A stretch of DNA of 64,000 nt from Amia ocellicauda (taxonomy: Eukaryota; Chordata; Actinopteri; Amiiformes; Amiidae). The notes under the pieces are model-generated. The model saw only the letters and a list, made by a program, of their open reading frames with translations. It made no database searches and was not told where the DNA came from. Shown here piece after piece: positions 1 to 13,260 of this stretch. The stretch spans positions 24,813,225-24,877,224 of the forward strand of contig NC_089854.1 in assembly GCF_036373705.1 (NCBI RefSeq), given 5' to 3'. A program made the position numbers and the translations under genes. Every line of letters begins with the position of its first letter. Position 1 is the first letter of the stretch.

Positions 1-63
1 AGAGAGAGAGAGAGGGGGGGGGGGGAGGCACTGAGAAAAGGAGAGAGATGTTAGAAGAGAAAG

Positions 64-109
<46 letters not shown>

Positions 110-113
110 GCGC
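1..113. repeat. GA/G-rich microsatellite
   Basis: The window opens in an AG dinucleotide tract interrupted by a G run at about 15-25, followed by a second long AG tract at about 66-107. It is a simple purine repeat with no coding potential. Confidence 0.9.
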
Positions 114-1106
114 TTCCTGCAGTGAAGTGGAATGGAAGTACAGCAGTTAATAGAGTAGAAAAAGCTGGGGGCTGTTAACTGCGAAATGTTCATTTTAAAC
201 TCCAGTTTTTGACAATTGCATTCCCTCCCTTGGCTGCGGCGGCGTAATGATAGCCATTTGAGTGTCATCAGAGGCCTGCCATAATGGGCTCTAAAGCACA
301 ATTTCAATGTGAACCTGGCAGCTCCACTACAGGAAAACATCTGGTTTGCCATCAAGAGCCCTCGCCCTGCCAGAGACACCACACAAACAAAGGACAATGC
401 AGCGCAGGGTCAGAGCTGTCTGCTAATGTAGCATGAAATACCAGAAAGGCCCTTTATGAGAAACATAAAGTACACACATGCATACACAAATAAAATAATA
501 AACTCACGCCAGTCACAATAAAGCGAAGTTGAACGCTTATTGCAAAGGCTATAAAAAGTAACTCCCCTCAGCACAGCTCGCCAATCTTTATTAAAGATCT
601 GTGTTAAACGTGGGCTGCTTAGCAAAGGGATACGGTTTTTGGAAATGGGTGAGCTGCTGGTTAAGGGACTGTATTGACTGTGCGTGACACACTGCTGCAG
701 CTCAACGCAACAGACACATTTGAACAGAGGCGGGTGCTTTGGAAGAGAACATGACAGTGATGTTTGTAACTGGAATGGATACAAATTGGAAAATAATACA
801 TAAATGTGATTATCTTACAGCAGCAAGCTTTGTTTCTTGATGTCTACTCGCATGTGACGGGTAAGTGATCAGATTTGTTCAAGCATATTACAAATATGCC
901 CCAGGGAGGCAGATTAGCATAAACTGCCCATTAGACTGCTGCTCTGTAACTTTCATCTGAAGCCTTATTTCTAATCATGCGACTGACCTCAAGTGGCGAG
1001 TGTTGTGCAGTGAGAAGCTGGCCGCTCAGACACGGGCCTTCACCACGCTTCAGGTCATGCATACTGTATAGCCTGTGAATCCTGGACCTGCTTTCCGCAT
1101 GCATCG

Positions 1107-1131
1107 CATCCCATCCCATCCCATCCCATCC
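1107..1131. repeat. (CATCC)n pentanucleotide repeat
   Basis: About five tandem copies of the pentamer CATCC are present. It is a short, unremarkable tandem repeat. Confidence 0.85.
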
Positions 1132-1245
1132 CCGTCTCCAGAGCCCGATCACAGGACCTTTCTGCGGCGTGTTCAGCGCAGCGCCAGTGCGGAAGCCAGA
1201 CAGGGAGCTGGATGGCGGAGCTGAAGGTGCATTTGAATAGCTTTG

Positions 1246-1259
1246 CTGCCCTCTAGTGG
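1246..1259 (-). promoter_or_regulatory. CTCF-like binding motif
   Basis: On the minus strand the 14-mer reads CCACTAGAGGGCAG, which fits the core CTCF consensus (CCASYAGRKGGCRS-like) at nearly every position. It lies about 0.8 kb beyond the actin polyadenylation signal. Occupancy is inference. Confidence 0.5.
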
Positions 1260-2034
1260 TTTCTCTCCGATATTGCTGTAAATCAGCACGATGCCGGTTT
1301 CACAGCAGGTTCAATGTAGGGTTTACTTGCCGTCAGTTCCTTCCTGATTTTCCAAATTTACTAGTTAAAACTTTTAAACGCATACCAGAGAATGTGTAGT
1401 TTGATTAGTCAATTTGAAGAGGGGCAAATGCACGAGACATGGTCAACTTTTACACTGGGTTAAATTCATAATGGAGACAGACCTCTTGCTTTGCAGTTGA
1501 AAAAACTATAGATCCAGTTGTGACTACACGTCCACAGTTGCAATGAAGGCTGGGAGTTTTTATCACGACATATCCTTTAGTAAAGGAAACCGATTAAACC
1601 TCTCCAGTTCCCCCCTAAGGCAACCCCAGGATGTACCGTGCACACAATACAGTTATTCAAGGACTACAGCTGCTACATAATGGGATTAGGGTACCACTGG
1701 TGCTCTACACGTTCAGACTAGCAGAGGCAGAGCCCAGGCCGGCCCCACACTAATCTGTCCCCTCACAGGCAGGAGCGCTGGACGCTGGACTGGCGGCAGT
1801 GGGGGGGGGGGGGCGGGGTGCGCAGATGCTTAAATGAATCTGCCTACATCACTGGCACAGGTCTACAAAGCACGGAGCACAACTGGAGAGGAATCTACAT
1901 TTAGAAGTCACTTACATTTGTTCCCAAATCAGTTCAGACTTCCCAGTTGTATGCAAGTTATTAAACCACTTTAGAACTTCTGAAGCAAGATACAGTTAGT
2001 TAAAGCAAGTTGCAGAAGCACAAGACAAAAAACA

Positions 2035-2457
2035 GCAGTATCATTTTGAGCTTTTATTCTCACAGTGGTTGGGTTGAACACCAGGGAATGTACACCATTC
2101 TTTTGAAAAAATAAAATAAGGCAATGTACAAAAAAAAGTCAAATTCAACTTATGTATAAATGTACAGGCAAAATTACACATGTGTTTTGGATTAACCATG
2201 AGGCAAATCAAGGAAGGCAAAATAGGGTGGGGAGAGAACAAATACAAAACTGCAAGACCACCACAGCAGAACGGTCACTGAACTGCAGGGAGAGGAGACT
2301 GAGCAACTCAGTCTGACAGTGCTCTGTAATTCTCCCTTCAGAGATGATCATGCCACCTGCTTTGGTTTCTTCCAGTTGTATTGGGATGCAAAAGAAACTG
2401 GGTGGGGAAAAAGGAACGTTTGGTAGTTGTGTGGCAAATCGCTTGAAGGAAGTTCAT
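2035..2457 (-). other. actg1: 3' untranslated region of the actin gene
   Basis: This stretch lies between the TAA stop and the AATAAA signal on the minus strand. It is T-rich in the sense direction and has no reading frame of note. A 3' UTR of about 0.4 kb is a usual size for a cytoplasmic actin. Confidence 0.7.
2053..2058 (-). terminator. actg1: Polyadenylation signal of the actin gene
   Basis: The minus strand carries AATAAA here, about 400 bases past the stop codon at 2458-2460. No other canonical signal lies between the two. Cleavage would fall at about 2030-2040. Confidence 0.75.
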
Positions 2458-6011
<3,554 letters not shown>

Positions 6012-6085
6012 CTGTAAAGAGCGGTGTTGGTATCCCGGTGCTGTGGCGGTGCGGTGAGGAGTGTGCAGCCGGTGGGGTTGAGCGC
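6012..6085 (-). other. actg1: Non-coding first exon of the actin gene
   Basis: The 3' end is set by a consensus donor (CAG/GTGAGA, exon ending at 6012). The 5' end is only estimated, from the TATA-like element near 6104-6110 and the CArG box upstream. A first exon of about 75 bases agrees with other vertebrate cytoplasmic actins. Confidence 0.6.
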
Positions 6086-6240
6086 CTCCAGTGCCGTCCG
6101 GCTCCTTTTTCAATCTCCCTGCCCCGGCTCAGCCCTCCCTCCGCGCACAGCCAACCGCTCCAAATATGGCCATCTTTCTCTCCGCGCGCTCGGGATTGGC
6201 CGCCGGGAGCCCCGTTCACGTGACGGTGACGTCACGGGCC
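6086..6240 (-). promoter_or_regulatory. actg1: Actin promoter: TATA-like, CArG, CCAAT, E-box, CRE
   Basis: Reading away from the gene there is an A-rich TATA-like stretch (6104-6110), then a CArG box at 6160-6169 (CCATATTTGG on the minus strand, the serum response factor site). Next come a CCAAT box at 6195-6199, an E-box CACGTG at 6217-6222 and a perfect CRE (TGACGTCA) at 6227-6234. The order CCAAT, CArG, TATA matches known cytoplasmic actin promoters. The region is GC-rich. Factor binding is inferred from motifs. Confidence 0.8.
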
Positions 6241-6321
6241 GGGCCGGCGCGCCGGAGGGAGGACCCCGGACACGCCCCTCGGCACGCTTCGGGCACGCCC
6301 CGGACACGCCCTACGCCGGGC

Positions 6322-6448
6322 CCCATCCGCACTGCACCGGCCAACAGGTAGCGCCGCGTTCCTAAGGTAGCTTCCGGGGGCGGGTCCCGCCCCCGGAAGC
6401 TACCTTAGGAACGCGGCGCTACCTGTTGGCCGGTGCAGTGCGGATGGG
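6322..6448. repeat. Perfect 63-bp-arm inverted repeat with a 1-bp centre
   Basis: Bases 6322-6384 and 6386-6448 are exact reverse complements, with T6385 as the only unpaired base. The symmetry breaks by a one-base length difference in a C run just outside (GGGCCCC versus GGGCCC). Two GC boxes meet at the centre. The palindrome begins about 90 bases upstream of the actin CRE. It may be a true hairpin-forming duplication or a fold-back error in sequencing or assembly. Confidence 0.95.
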
Positions 6449-8227
6449 CCCAACAACAGGACAAAGTGCAACGCACTAAAACCGGTGCAAGCGTCAATAC
6501 ATCCTATTTTCAGACGACAGCTGCATTTTGATGTGGTTGCATGACTTGGGTTGAGTTCTGTATCCAGGCTTTAGTAGTCTGGGTCCTCCAATCCACCACT
6601 CTCCTCGGAGGAAAACCAAACATGTTTCACTCAGATCCAGCTGAGAGAGAGCAAAGGCAGTGTCCGCTTGCTTTGGTCCAGGTCACGCTGTATATATGCC
6701 CGGAGTCGTCACCTTTTGTTATGAAACACTATATGCCTTAAACGTTGACACAGAAAGAATGTATCAATCCGGCAGCAAAGCGAAAACTTTTCGAGGAGAA
6801 AAATACAAAAAAAACCCCATCTTTAGCGATCTCAAGTGTCAAAAAGTATGTGAAGGGGTAGCATAAGCACGGAGGTCCTGCGGAGTCTGCATTTTGACTT
6901 ATCAGAGTGATCACTTAATGACAGACGACAAAAACAGGATTTTATTTCTTATGATCATTTACCAGAAAAGGTGATAGAAAACAGATAACTATGGCAATAA
7001 AACAGTGCAGCTGTGTCAGTACTGCTGTGGTTTCTACTTTGGGAACATTGTCTCCAACCCCCCAACTTGCCCTTTGTGTTTGGAATATCAATTCTTAAAC
7101 ATAGGCGAGGACCTTTGCTACACTTCCCCTGAGGCACTTAAATACATTCACAATTTCCCTATGAGGTGCTCCGTTTTTTCAATAGGACCAGTGTGACTTG
7201 CTATTAGTAAGATAAAAGTCATTACAGAATCATCAAAGCTTTACACCCATGTACCTTTAACTTCCTTGGCTGTGGGCTAGTCCCTGTTATGTCATAGTAA
7301 ATGAAATTGATCCCAGGAGTACGTGAGAGGCTTACATTCTCATCTGTGAACACTGGGGAAGTAGATTTAACTGAATAATAATTAGTTATAACTTTAAAAC
7401 ATATAATATAGAGTGGTGGCGTATAAGGATTTGAAGCCATTGGTTATTACCCAGCGTTCACATAACACAACACAAGGATTTACACTACAGGGAACCCCAT
7501 CAGCTCCATTCACCGGCCTCAGTAAACACTAGCCTTTGACTACCCTGCCTAAAATAACTTTAGGCAGTCGAAGACTAGTGCTAATTTGGGACTGTGAAAC
7601 CACTCACAGTGTTTCACCCAAAGCAAGCCAACTCCCTTATGGTGGCACAGATTCCATATTTTGCATCTTTATTATACAGTCTCAGGGGACCGTTCAGCCT
7701 TGTAGGTGGACCGGGTCATCGGATTCTACCAGTTACACAAAAGGTCCCTATGATCAACTTGATCTGGATGATCTGGATATGTTAAACAAGGCACTGGTGT
7801 TAAGTTGTTTAAGGTACACATTCCCATTCAGATTCTTACTGAATTAAAATAGAATTAAACAAATAAATACAAAATGTACTGATTGTCAATAGAATTATTT
7901 GTTCTTGACCAAGTCACATGGGCCAAAGTTAACTAGTCTAAATTCATGCCTGAGTCCATGAGAAATGCAAAGCCTAATACTTACATAGATGATGGACCAA
8001 TATGTTGTGAAATTACAGAACATATGACAGATTCTACATGGCCTAATATTGTTTTTCACACTCTGAAGCAACAGCAGTCATCCATCATAATGTGATGGTT
8101 ATAGGAAAAGTTTCTATTGTGATATCTTTACATTGGGCAAGCCACATTTCAGGGCGTCAGCTCCTGTGATCATGAAATATTCAACTACTTCATCACCTCT
8201 GCTGTACAAACAGATCATACAATTAGT
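6449..8227. other. Intergenic sequence upstream of the actin gene
   Basis: I see no gene. An imperfect palindrome able to fold into a hairpin lies at 7527-7580. The rest is AT-leaning single-copy-looking sequence with only short chance reading frames. Confidence 0.55.
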
Positions 8228-8745
8228 ACTGCAAGTGTATTGTTTCTCCCACATTGCAAGGCACATATAAATGGTCCTTGTAATTTAGTGTATGTGGAAG
8301 ACAAGATAGTAGAATAACCTCTGAACACATTACTTTTAGAAAATACATATGGGATGTACCAAAACTAGTCAAATAAACTATATATATATATATATATGTA
8401 TGTTTATATATATTATATATGCTCATTTTTATATACTATGTAGTGAAGCCTTATTTTCCTTCTGAAATCAGCACCCATTTTATTATTAACTAAAAAAAGG
8501 TTACAGGACAAAAGTATGGTATGACAAGTATGTGAATAGATGGCCTTTATTTTGAAGATAAAAACAAGAAAAATCCACCCAAGGCATGTCACAGAAATAT
8601 AACAAAAAATTAAATTGAATAAATCTTCTTCTTCTTCTTCTTCTTCTTCTTCTTCTTCATTTCCGAGTGCAGCTGACAGGTTACACTGTTCACTATTCCT
8701 GCCAAGAGCAATCAGCCGAGCAACACTCCTGATCACTGCAAGTGT
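8228..8745. repeat. Duplicated 0.5-kb segment, copy 1, with flanking 11-bp repeats
   Basis: Bases 8237-8735 match 12601-13113 almost exactly in direct orientation. The visible differences are in an inner TA repeat and a CTT repeat. This copy is bracketed by the 11-mer ACTGCAAGTGT at 8228-8238 and 8735-8745, which looks like a target-site duplication. There are no terminal inverted repeats, poly-A tail or reading frames. The long Glu or Ser runs in translations come from the CTT repeat. Confidence 0.85.
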
Positions 8746-8879
8746 CTTCAAACTTACACACTGTAATCTGAAAAACACAGAAACGTTTACTGCACTTATT
8801 AGCTATTAAAATCTAGGATTTAGGACAACATTTTGTATTTACTGTATATTTTCCTATAGGCCTCTACTAGTGTAATTTG

Positions 8880-8990
8880 GAACTTTGTATTATGTTTTGA
8901 ACTGCACTGTATTATAGCACTTTTATATTGTTCTTATATTTCGTAAGTTGCCCTGGATAAGGGTGTCTGCTAAGAAATAAATAATAATCA
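8880..8990 (+). mobile_element. 3' tail of a SINE/LINE-type repeat
   Basis: The end reads TTGCCCTGGATAAGGGTGTC, then TGCTAAGAAATAA and an AAT-rich tail. This 3' module is shared by many fish SINEs and their partner LINEs, and it recurs at 61995-62040. Only the tail is recognisable, so the copy is truncated or its 5' part is decayed. Confidence 0.6.
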
Positions 8991-9399
8991 TAATGTTTAT
9001 CAGAAAGAATTGATAGGATGCAGTACTATTGAAGCTCTCCAAATGAATTAAGTTCTTTCCAGCAAGAACTGTCACAATTATTTTCTTTAGTGTTTATCTG
9101 TTTTCAGTGGGTGCAGTACACTTACATACGCCCTTAATAATTAGGTTGTGTATTGTTTGAAAAGTTAGAGCCAACTGAAAATGTTCTGCACGTCATGTTT
9201 AACACGTGCTCCATACAATCTGTGTCTGCTGTGTTGAATTGAAAAGCCCAGCGGCACTGAAAAAACACAAGATATGTCTATGCTCACAGCTAGAACTAAC
9301 GTGTTAAAAACAACACATCATAACTTTGATTAAGGATGCCGGCATATGTTCATCTTTACACATGCTTTGTGACTATTATACATAATATAAATACATCTA

Positions 9400-10696
9400 C
9401 ACTACTGATCAAAAGTTTTAGAACACCCCCATTTTTGCAGTTTTTATTGAAATGTAAGCAGTTCAAATCCAGTGAATAACCTGAATTGGTACAAAGGTAA
9501 GCAGTAAACTGCCAGATGTTAAAACAAAAGTTTAGGTTACCAAAAACTGAAAAATAATGTACATTTCAGAGTCATTTAAAAAAAAGGCTTTTTTCAGGGA
9601 ACAAGCAATGGGTTAACAACTTACAGCTGTTCTGCAGCAATGGAAGTAAATTAAGCCTTGAAAGTTGATGCTAACAAATAACAAACTGGAGGAAACTCTT
9701 ACAGGAAGATGTCTGGCAGACCCAAAGCCACACCAGAATCAGAAGACAAGTTTCTGAGAGTCAACAGCTTGCGTGATAGGCAGCTCACAGGACAACAACT
9801 TCAAGCACAGCTGAACACTGGTTGAAGAAAGCAAGTCTCAGTTTCAACTGTGAAGAGAAGACTTCGAGCTGCAGGTTTCACAGGTCGAGTGGCAGTAAGA
9901 AAGCCATTGCGAAGATGGCAAAATAAGAAAAAGAGGCTTGCCTGGGCCATGAAGCACCGCCAGTGGACTACTTACGACTGGAAGAAGGTCTTATGGACCG
10001 ATTAATCAAAATTTGAAATCTTCGATGGTTCCTCAATGTGTGACACCAACTGTCAAATATGGAGGAGGAAGCGTGATGGTCTGGGGCTCATCTGCTGGAT
10101 CCATAGTCGGCGACTTGCACAGAGTGAGTGGCACCATGAACCAAAACGGCTACCACAGCATTTTGCAGTGCCATGCAATACCCTCTTGTATACACCTAGT
10201 TGGTCAGGGGTTCATCCTACAGCAAGATAATGACCCAAAACATAACTCCAGGTATGTGAGAACTACTTTAGAAGAAAAGAACAAGACGGTGGGCTTCAAA
10301 TCATGGAATGGCCAGCACAGCCTCCAGACTTAAACCCCATCTAGCTGGTTTGGGATGAACTGGACAGAAGGGTGAAAGCAAAGCAACCTACAAGTGCAAC
10401 ACATCTGTGGGAACCTCTGCAACAGTGTTGGGAAGAACTTTCCAAACAATATTTTATTTCCATTGTAGATGGAATACCATGAGTGTGTTTGACTGTTATA
10501 TCTGCAAAAGGTGGCTACTTTGAGTCAAATTTAGATTGCATTTTGTTAAACAAAACGATTAGATGATTTCTTTTTTTATCTCCAATTGGTTATTTGTTCT
10601 ATGGTTTAATTTCAGAGTACACTGAGACATTAAATTGCGTACATTTCAATAAAAACTGGAAAAATGGAGGTGTTCTAAAACCCTTGACCGGTAGTG
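9400..10696 (+). mobile_element. Tc1/mariner transposon, inactive
   Basis: The element is about 1.3 kb long and lies between TA dinucleotides (9398-9399 and 10697-10698). Its ends are inverted repeats of about 60 bases: the left reads CACTACTGATCAAAAGTTTT and the right is its near complement, ending CCGGTAGTG. Length, TA target and ends fit the Tc1 family. The transposase inside is broken. Confidence 0.92.
9709..10482 (+). pseudogene. Tc1 transposase pseudogene
   Basis: Translation begins MSGRPKATPESEDKFLR, with a recognisable helix-turn-helix part. A stop follows near residue 39. The motif around the first catalytic Asp reads LWTD-stop-SKFEIF, where a Glu codon has become TAA. A frameshift near 10020 is needed to reach YGGGSVMVWG and the second Asp in QQDNDPKH. 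The third catalytic residue, the Glu of the DLNPIE-type motif, is a TAG codon near 10342. The gene is dead, and its copying depended on enzyme made elsewhere, if it moved recently at all. Confidence 0.85.
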
Positions 10697-12600
10697 TATA
10701 GATATATACAGTGACATAAAAAATATATTAACAAATCTGTGAAATACAGTGTTAACTTTTTTTTAGAAACATGATACTGTAATTGAACTCACAGATACAT
10801 TTTACAGGACATGGTGGTAAGGAATAACTAACTAATAATGTTTATGGAAAGACAGTATACATCCATTCATCCATCCATCCGTTTTCAGTATTTTCTCCTT
10901 CTCCAGGTTATTTTGGACTCTTCATCCTTCATCCTGTACAGGGTGTTGTTGAGCCATGCCCTACAAGTTAAGCACAGGCACAACAGGTCACAGAGAGGTA
11001 CGCCCTGAGCCCAAACCACGTTCTTTCAGTTGTCTAAATAACTACCAGTTTTATTACATTTATTACATTATTACATTTATTACAAAAGGTAGAGAACTGA
11101 AATATCTTTTGGGTCCTGGGAAACTTTATATTCTGTACCTGGAGCCACAGTGAACAATCTTGCTCTTAAACACTTACTGTTCTTACATGCAATATTACAG
11201 TCAATGTTGGCACCACAGACTTGTGTTTGCACAATGTGATCTTCAGACAGTGGTTCACCAAGGTCAAAGGTAGGGTCTGGTTGCTAGGGGTGGCATGAAG
11301 CAGCATGACTGTCTCATTCAGAGCAGGCTGTTATAGTCACATTGGAAGGGCTGTGGCTTCAAAGTCTAGGAGAGAAATCAATACACTGACTCAAGGTTTA
11401 CCTAAAGGTTCATGACTCATTGAAGGTGCAACAGATACAGACTGGTATGATAACCTATGCGTGGCAGACCTGGAATCACAATCTGTGACCAGCCTTATAT
11501 AAACTACTCACAGAACAGGATTAAATGCACTTAGTTGCACTGTATCACACCCTTTCTCAGGTGACATTTCACACAGTCTACTGTAAAGAGCAATAGAGGG
11601 CCACTGAAACATGTATTTTTCTATTCCAACAAAGTTATGTTGAAGAATGTCTGATGCACATAAATAAATTAAATCCATCCTATGGCAAGCAGAAATAGTA
11701 TAGGCTGTCTGTGATGACATACATTTTTTCAGCAGTCTGAGGTCTGAGGGTTTCGGCCACACGTTTACCGCAATAAAAACTATTTAAACTGAAATACACA
11801 TGCCAAGAAACTATTGCAACTCTGACATATGCACTCCCACTCAAAAACCCCAAAACTATTTCAGCAATGATACTCCATTCTCACTTCTCCCTGTCAGTCA
11901 CACATTGCATGCATTTCTATTTTATTACAAGGATGTGACATCCTTATCAATGGAGATATTCTACAACCTTCCCTTGACATACAGTGATATAAGCGCTGAA
12001 TAAGTATGAATCACTCGCTTAGTTCATCTGTGCAGAATGTGCGTTTCTCAGTTTTTTAAACATATGACAATTACTTCAGCTGTGTTCAAATACTATCTCG
12101 GGATTCAGTGTTTTAGCCATTGAGTTCCTGCTTTCTATGCCACATGAGTGACTCTCATACAGACTCTGTCACCCCACAGTGTCTTCCAACAGCCTGACAT
12201 CTGGCTTTGCCCATTCCAAAAGAACCAGGGACCTGGTCCAGGGAAACATGCAGCCCAGGGAAGTAATGCAAAGGTGATGTAGAGATTAGGAGAACTAGAT
12301 ACAGGTTAGCCTGTTTATGTGTGTGTCTGAAACACAACGAGAGAAGTCGAAATGTGAGGTGAGGTTGTTGATGTCCTCAGGCACTGAGACAACAGAAAAA
12401 ACTTGACGTGAGCCGTTCATGTCCTTATTTGGTCACTCTGAGTGGTGATGCAGGGTGTGCCGGTGTCGGGCGGTGAGCAGCAGATAGAGCCGTAGCCAGC
12501 AGCCTGTAGGGAGAGAGCACACCTAGCTCTGTGGGAGTCAAACAGGTTATTAATATACACAGAAACCTTTTTTTTTACTTGTCTAATACCTGTCTTACAG
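10697..12600. other. Intergenic sequence
   Basis: No gene is visible. A CCATCCAT stretch at about 10861-10880, followed by about 130 bases, resembles the start of the fish repeat seen again at 36139, but it is too decayed to be sure. The remainder shows only short frames without family resemblance. Confidence 0.5.
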
Positions 12601-12742
12601 GTATTGTTTCTCCCACATTGCAAGGCACATATAAATGGTCCTTGTAATTTAGTGTATGTGGAAGACAAGATAGTAGAATAACCTCTGAACACATTACTTT
12701 TAGAAAATACATATGGGATGTACCAAAACTAGTCAAATAAAC

Positions 12743-12775
<33 letters not shown>

Positions 12776-13113
12776 TTATATATATTATATATGCTCATTT
12801 TTATATACTATGTAGTGAAGCCTTATTTTCCTTCTGAAATCAGCACCCATTTTATTATTAACTAAAAAAAGGTTACAGGACAAAAGTATGGTATGACAAG
12901 TATGTGAATAGATGGCCTTTATTTTGAAGATAAAAACAAGAAAAATCCACCCAAGGCATGTCACAGAAATATAACAAAAAATTAAATTGAATAAATCTTC
13001 TTCTTCTTCTTCTTCTTCTTCTTCTTCTTCTTCTTCATTTCCGAGTGCAGCTGACAGGTTACACTGTTCACTATTCCTGCCAAGAGCAATCAGCCGAGCA
13101 ACACTCCTGATCA
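12601..13113. repeat. Duplicated 0.5-kb segment, copy 2
   Basis: This is the same segment as 8237-8735, in the same orientation and 4.4 kb away. The TA tract (about 12745-12769) and CTT tract (about 13006-13035) are longer here by about 14 bases in total. Unlike copy 1 it has no obvious flanking direct repeat, which suggests this is the source copy or that its flanks have changed. Confidence 0.85.
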
Positions 13114-13136
13114 GGAGAGTACATGCTTTATTTGTA

Positions 13137-13260
13137 TGTTTGTTTGTTTGTTAAGCAGATGCCTTTACTCAGGCAACTTTGTCAATACAATTTTCAAAAC
13201 ATGTATATAATAGCCTACAGAACAGTACAATAAATGCAAAGTACAATCTACAGCAATATA
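13137..13260 (-). mobile_element. SINE/LINE-type repeat tail, reverse orientation
   Basis: On the minus strand the sequence reads GTTGCCTGAGTAAAGGCATC, then TGCTTAAC and a CAAA-type tandem tail. This is the same tail module as at 8942, inverted and diverged. Upstream sequence is not clearly assignable. Confidence 0.5.

Larger units (their letters stand above)
114..2034. other. Intergenic sequence downstream of the actin gene
   Basis: I see no gene here. The stretch contains a short CATCC pentamer repeat (about 1107-1131), a CTCF-like motif (1246-1259) and a run of about 13 G at 1801-1813. Open frames in it are short and match no family I know. The 180-420 part is not repeat-like and could be a conserved non-coding element, but only an alignment could show that. 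Confidence 0.6.

Noticed and set aside
8413-8809. Frames with Glu or Ser runs
   Set aside because: The runs are translations of a CTT microsatellite inside the duplicated segment. No conserved protein surrounds them.
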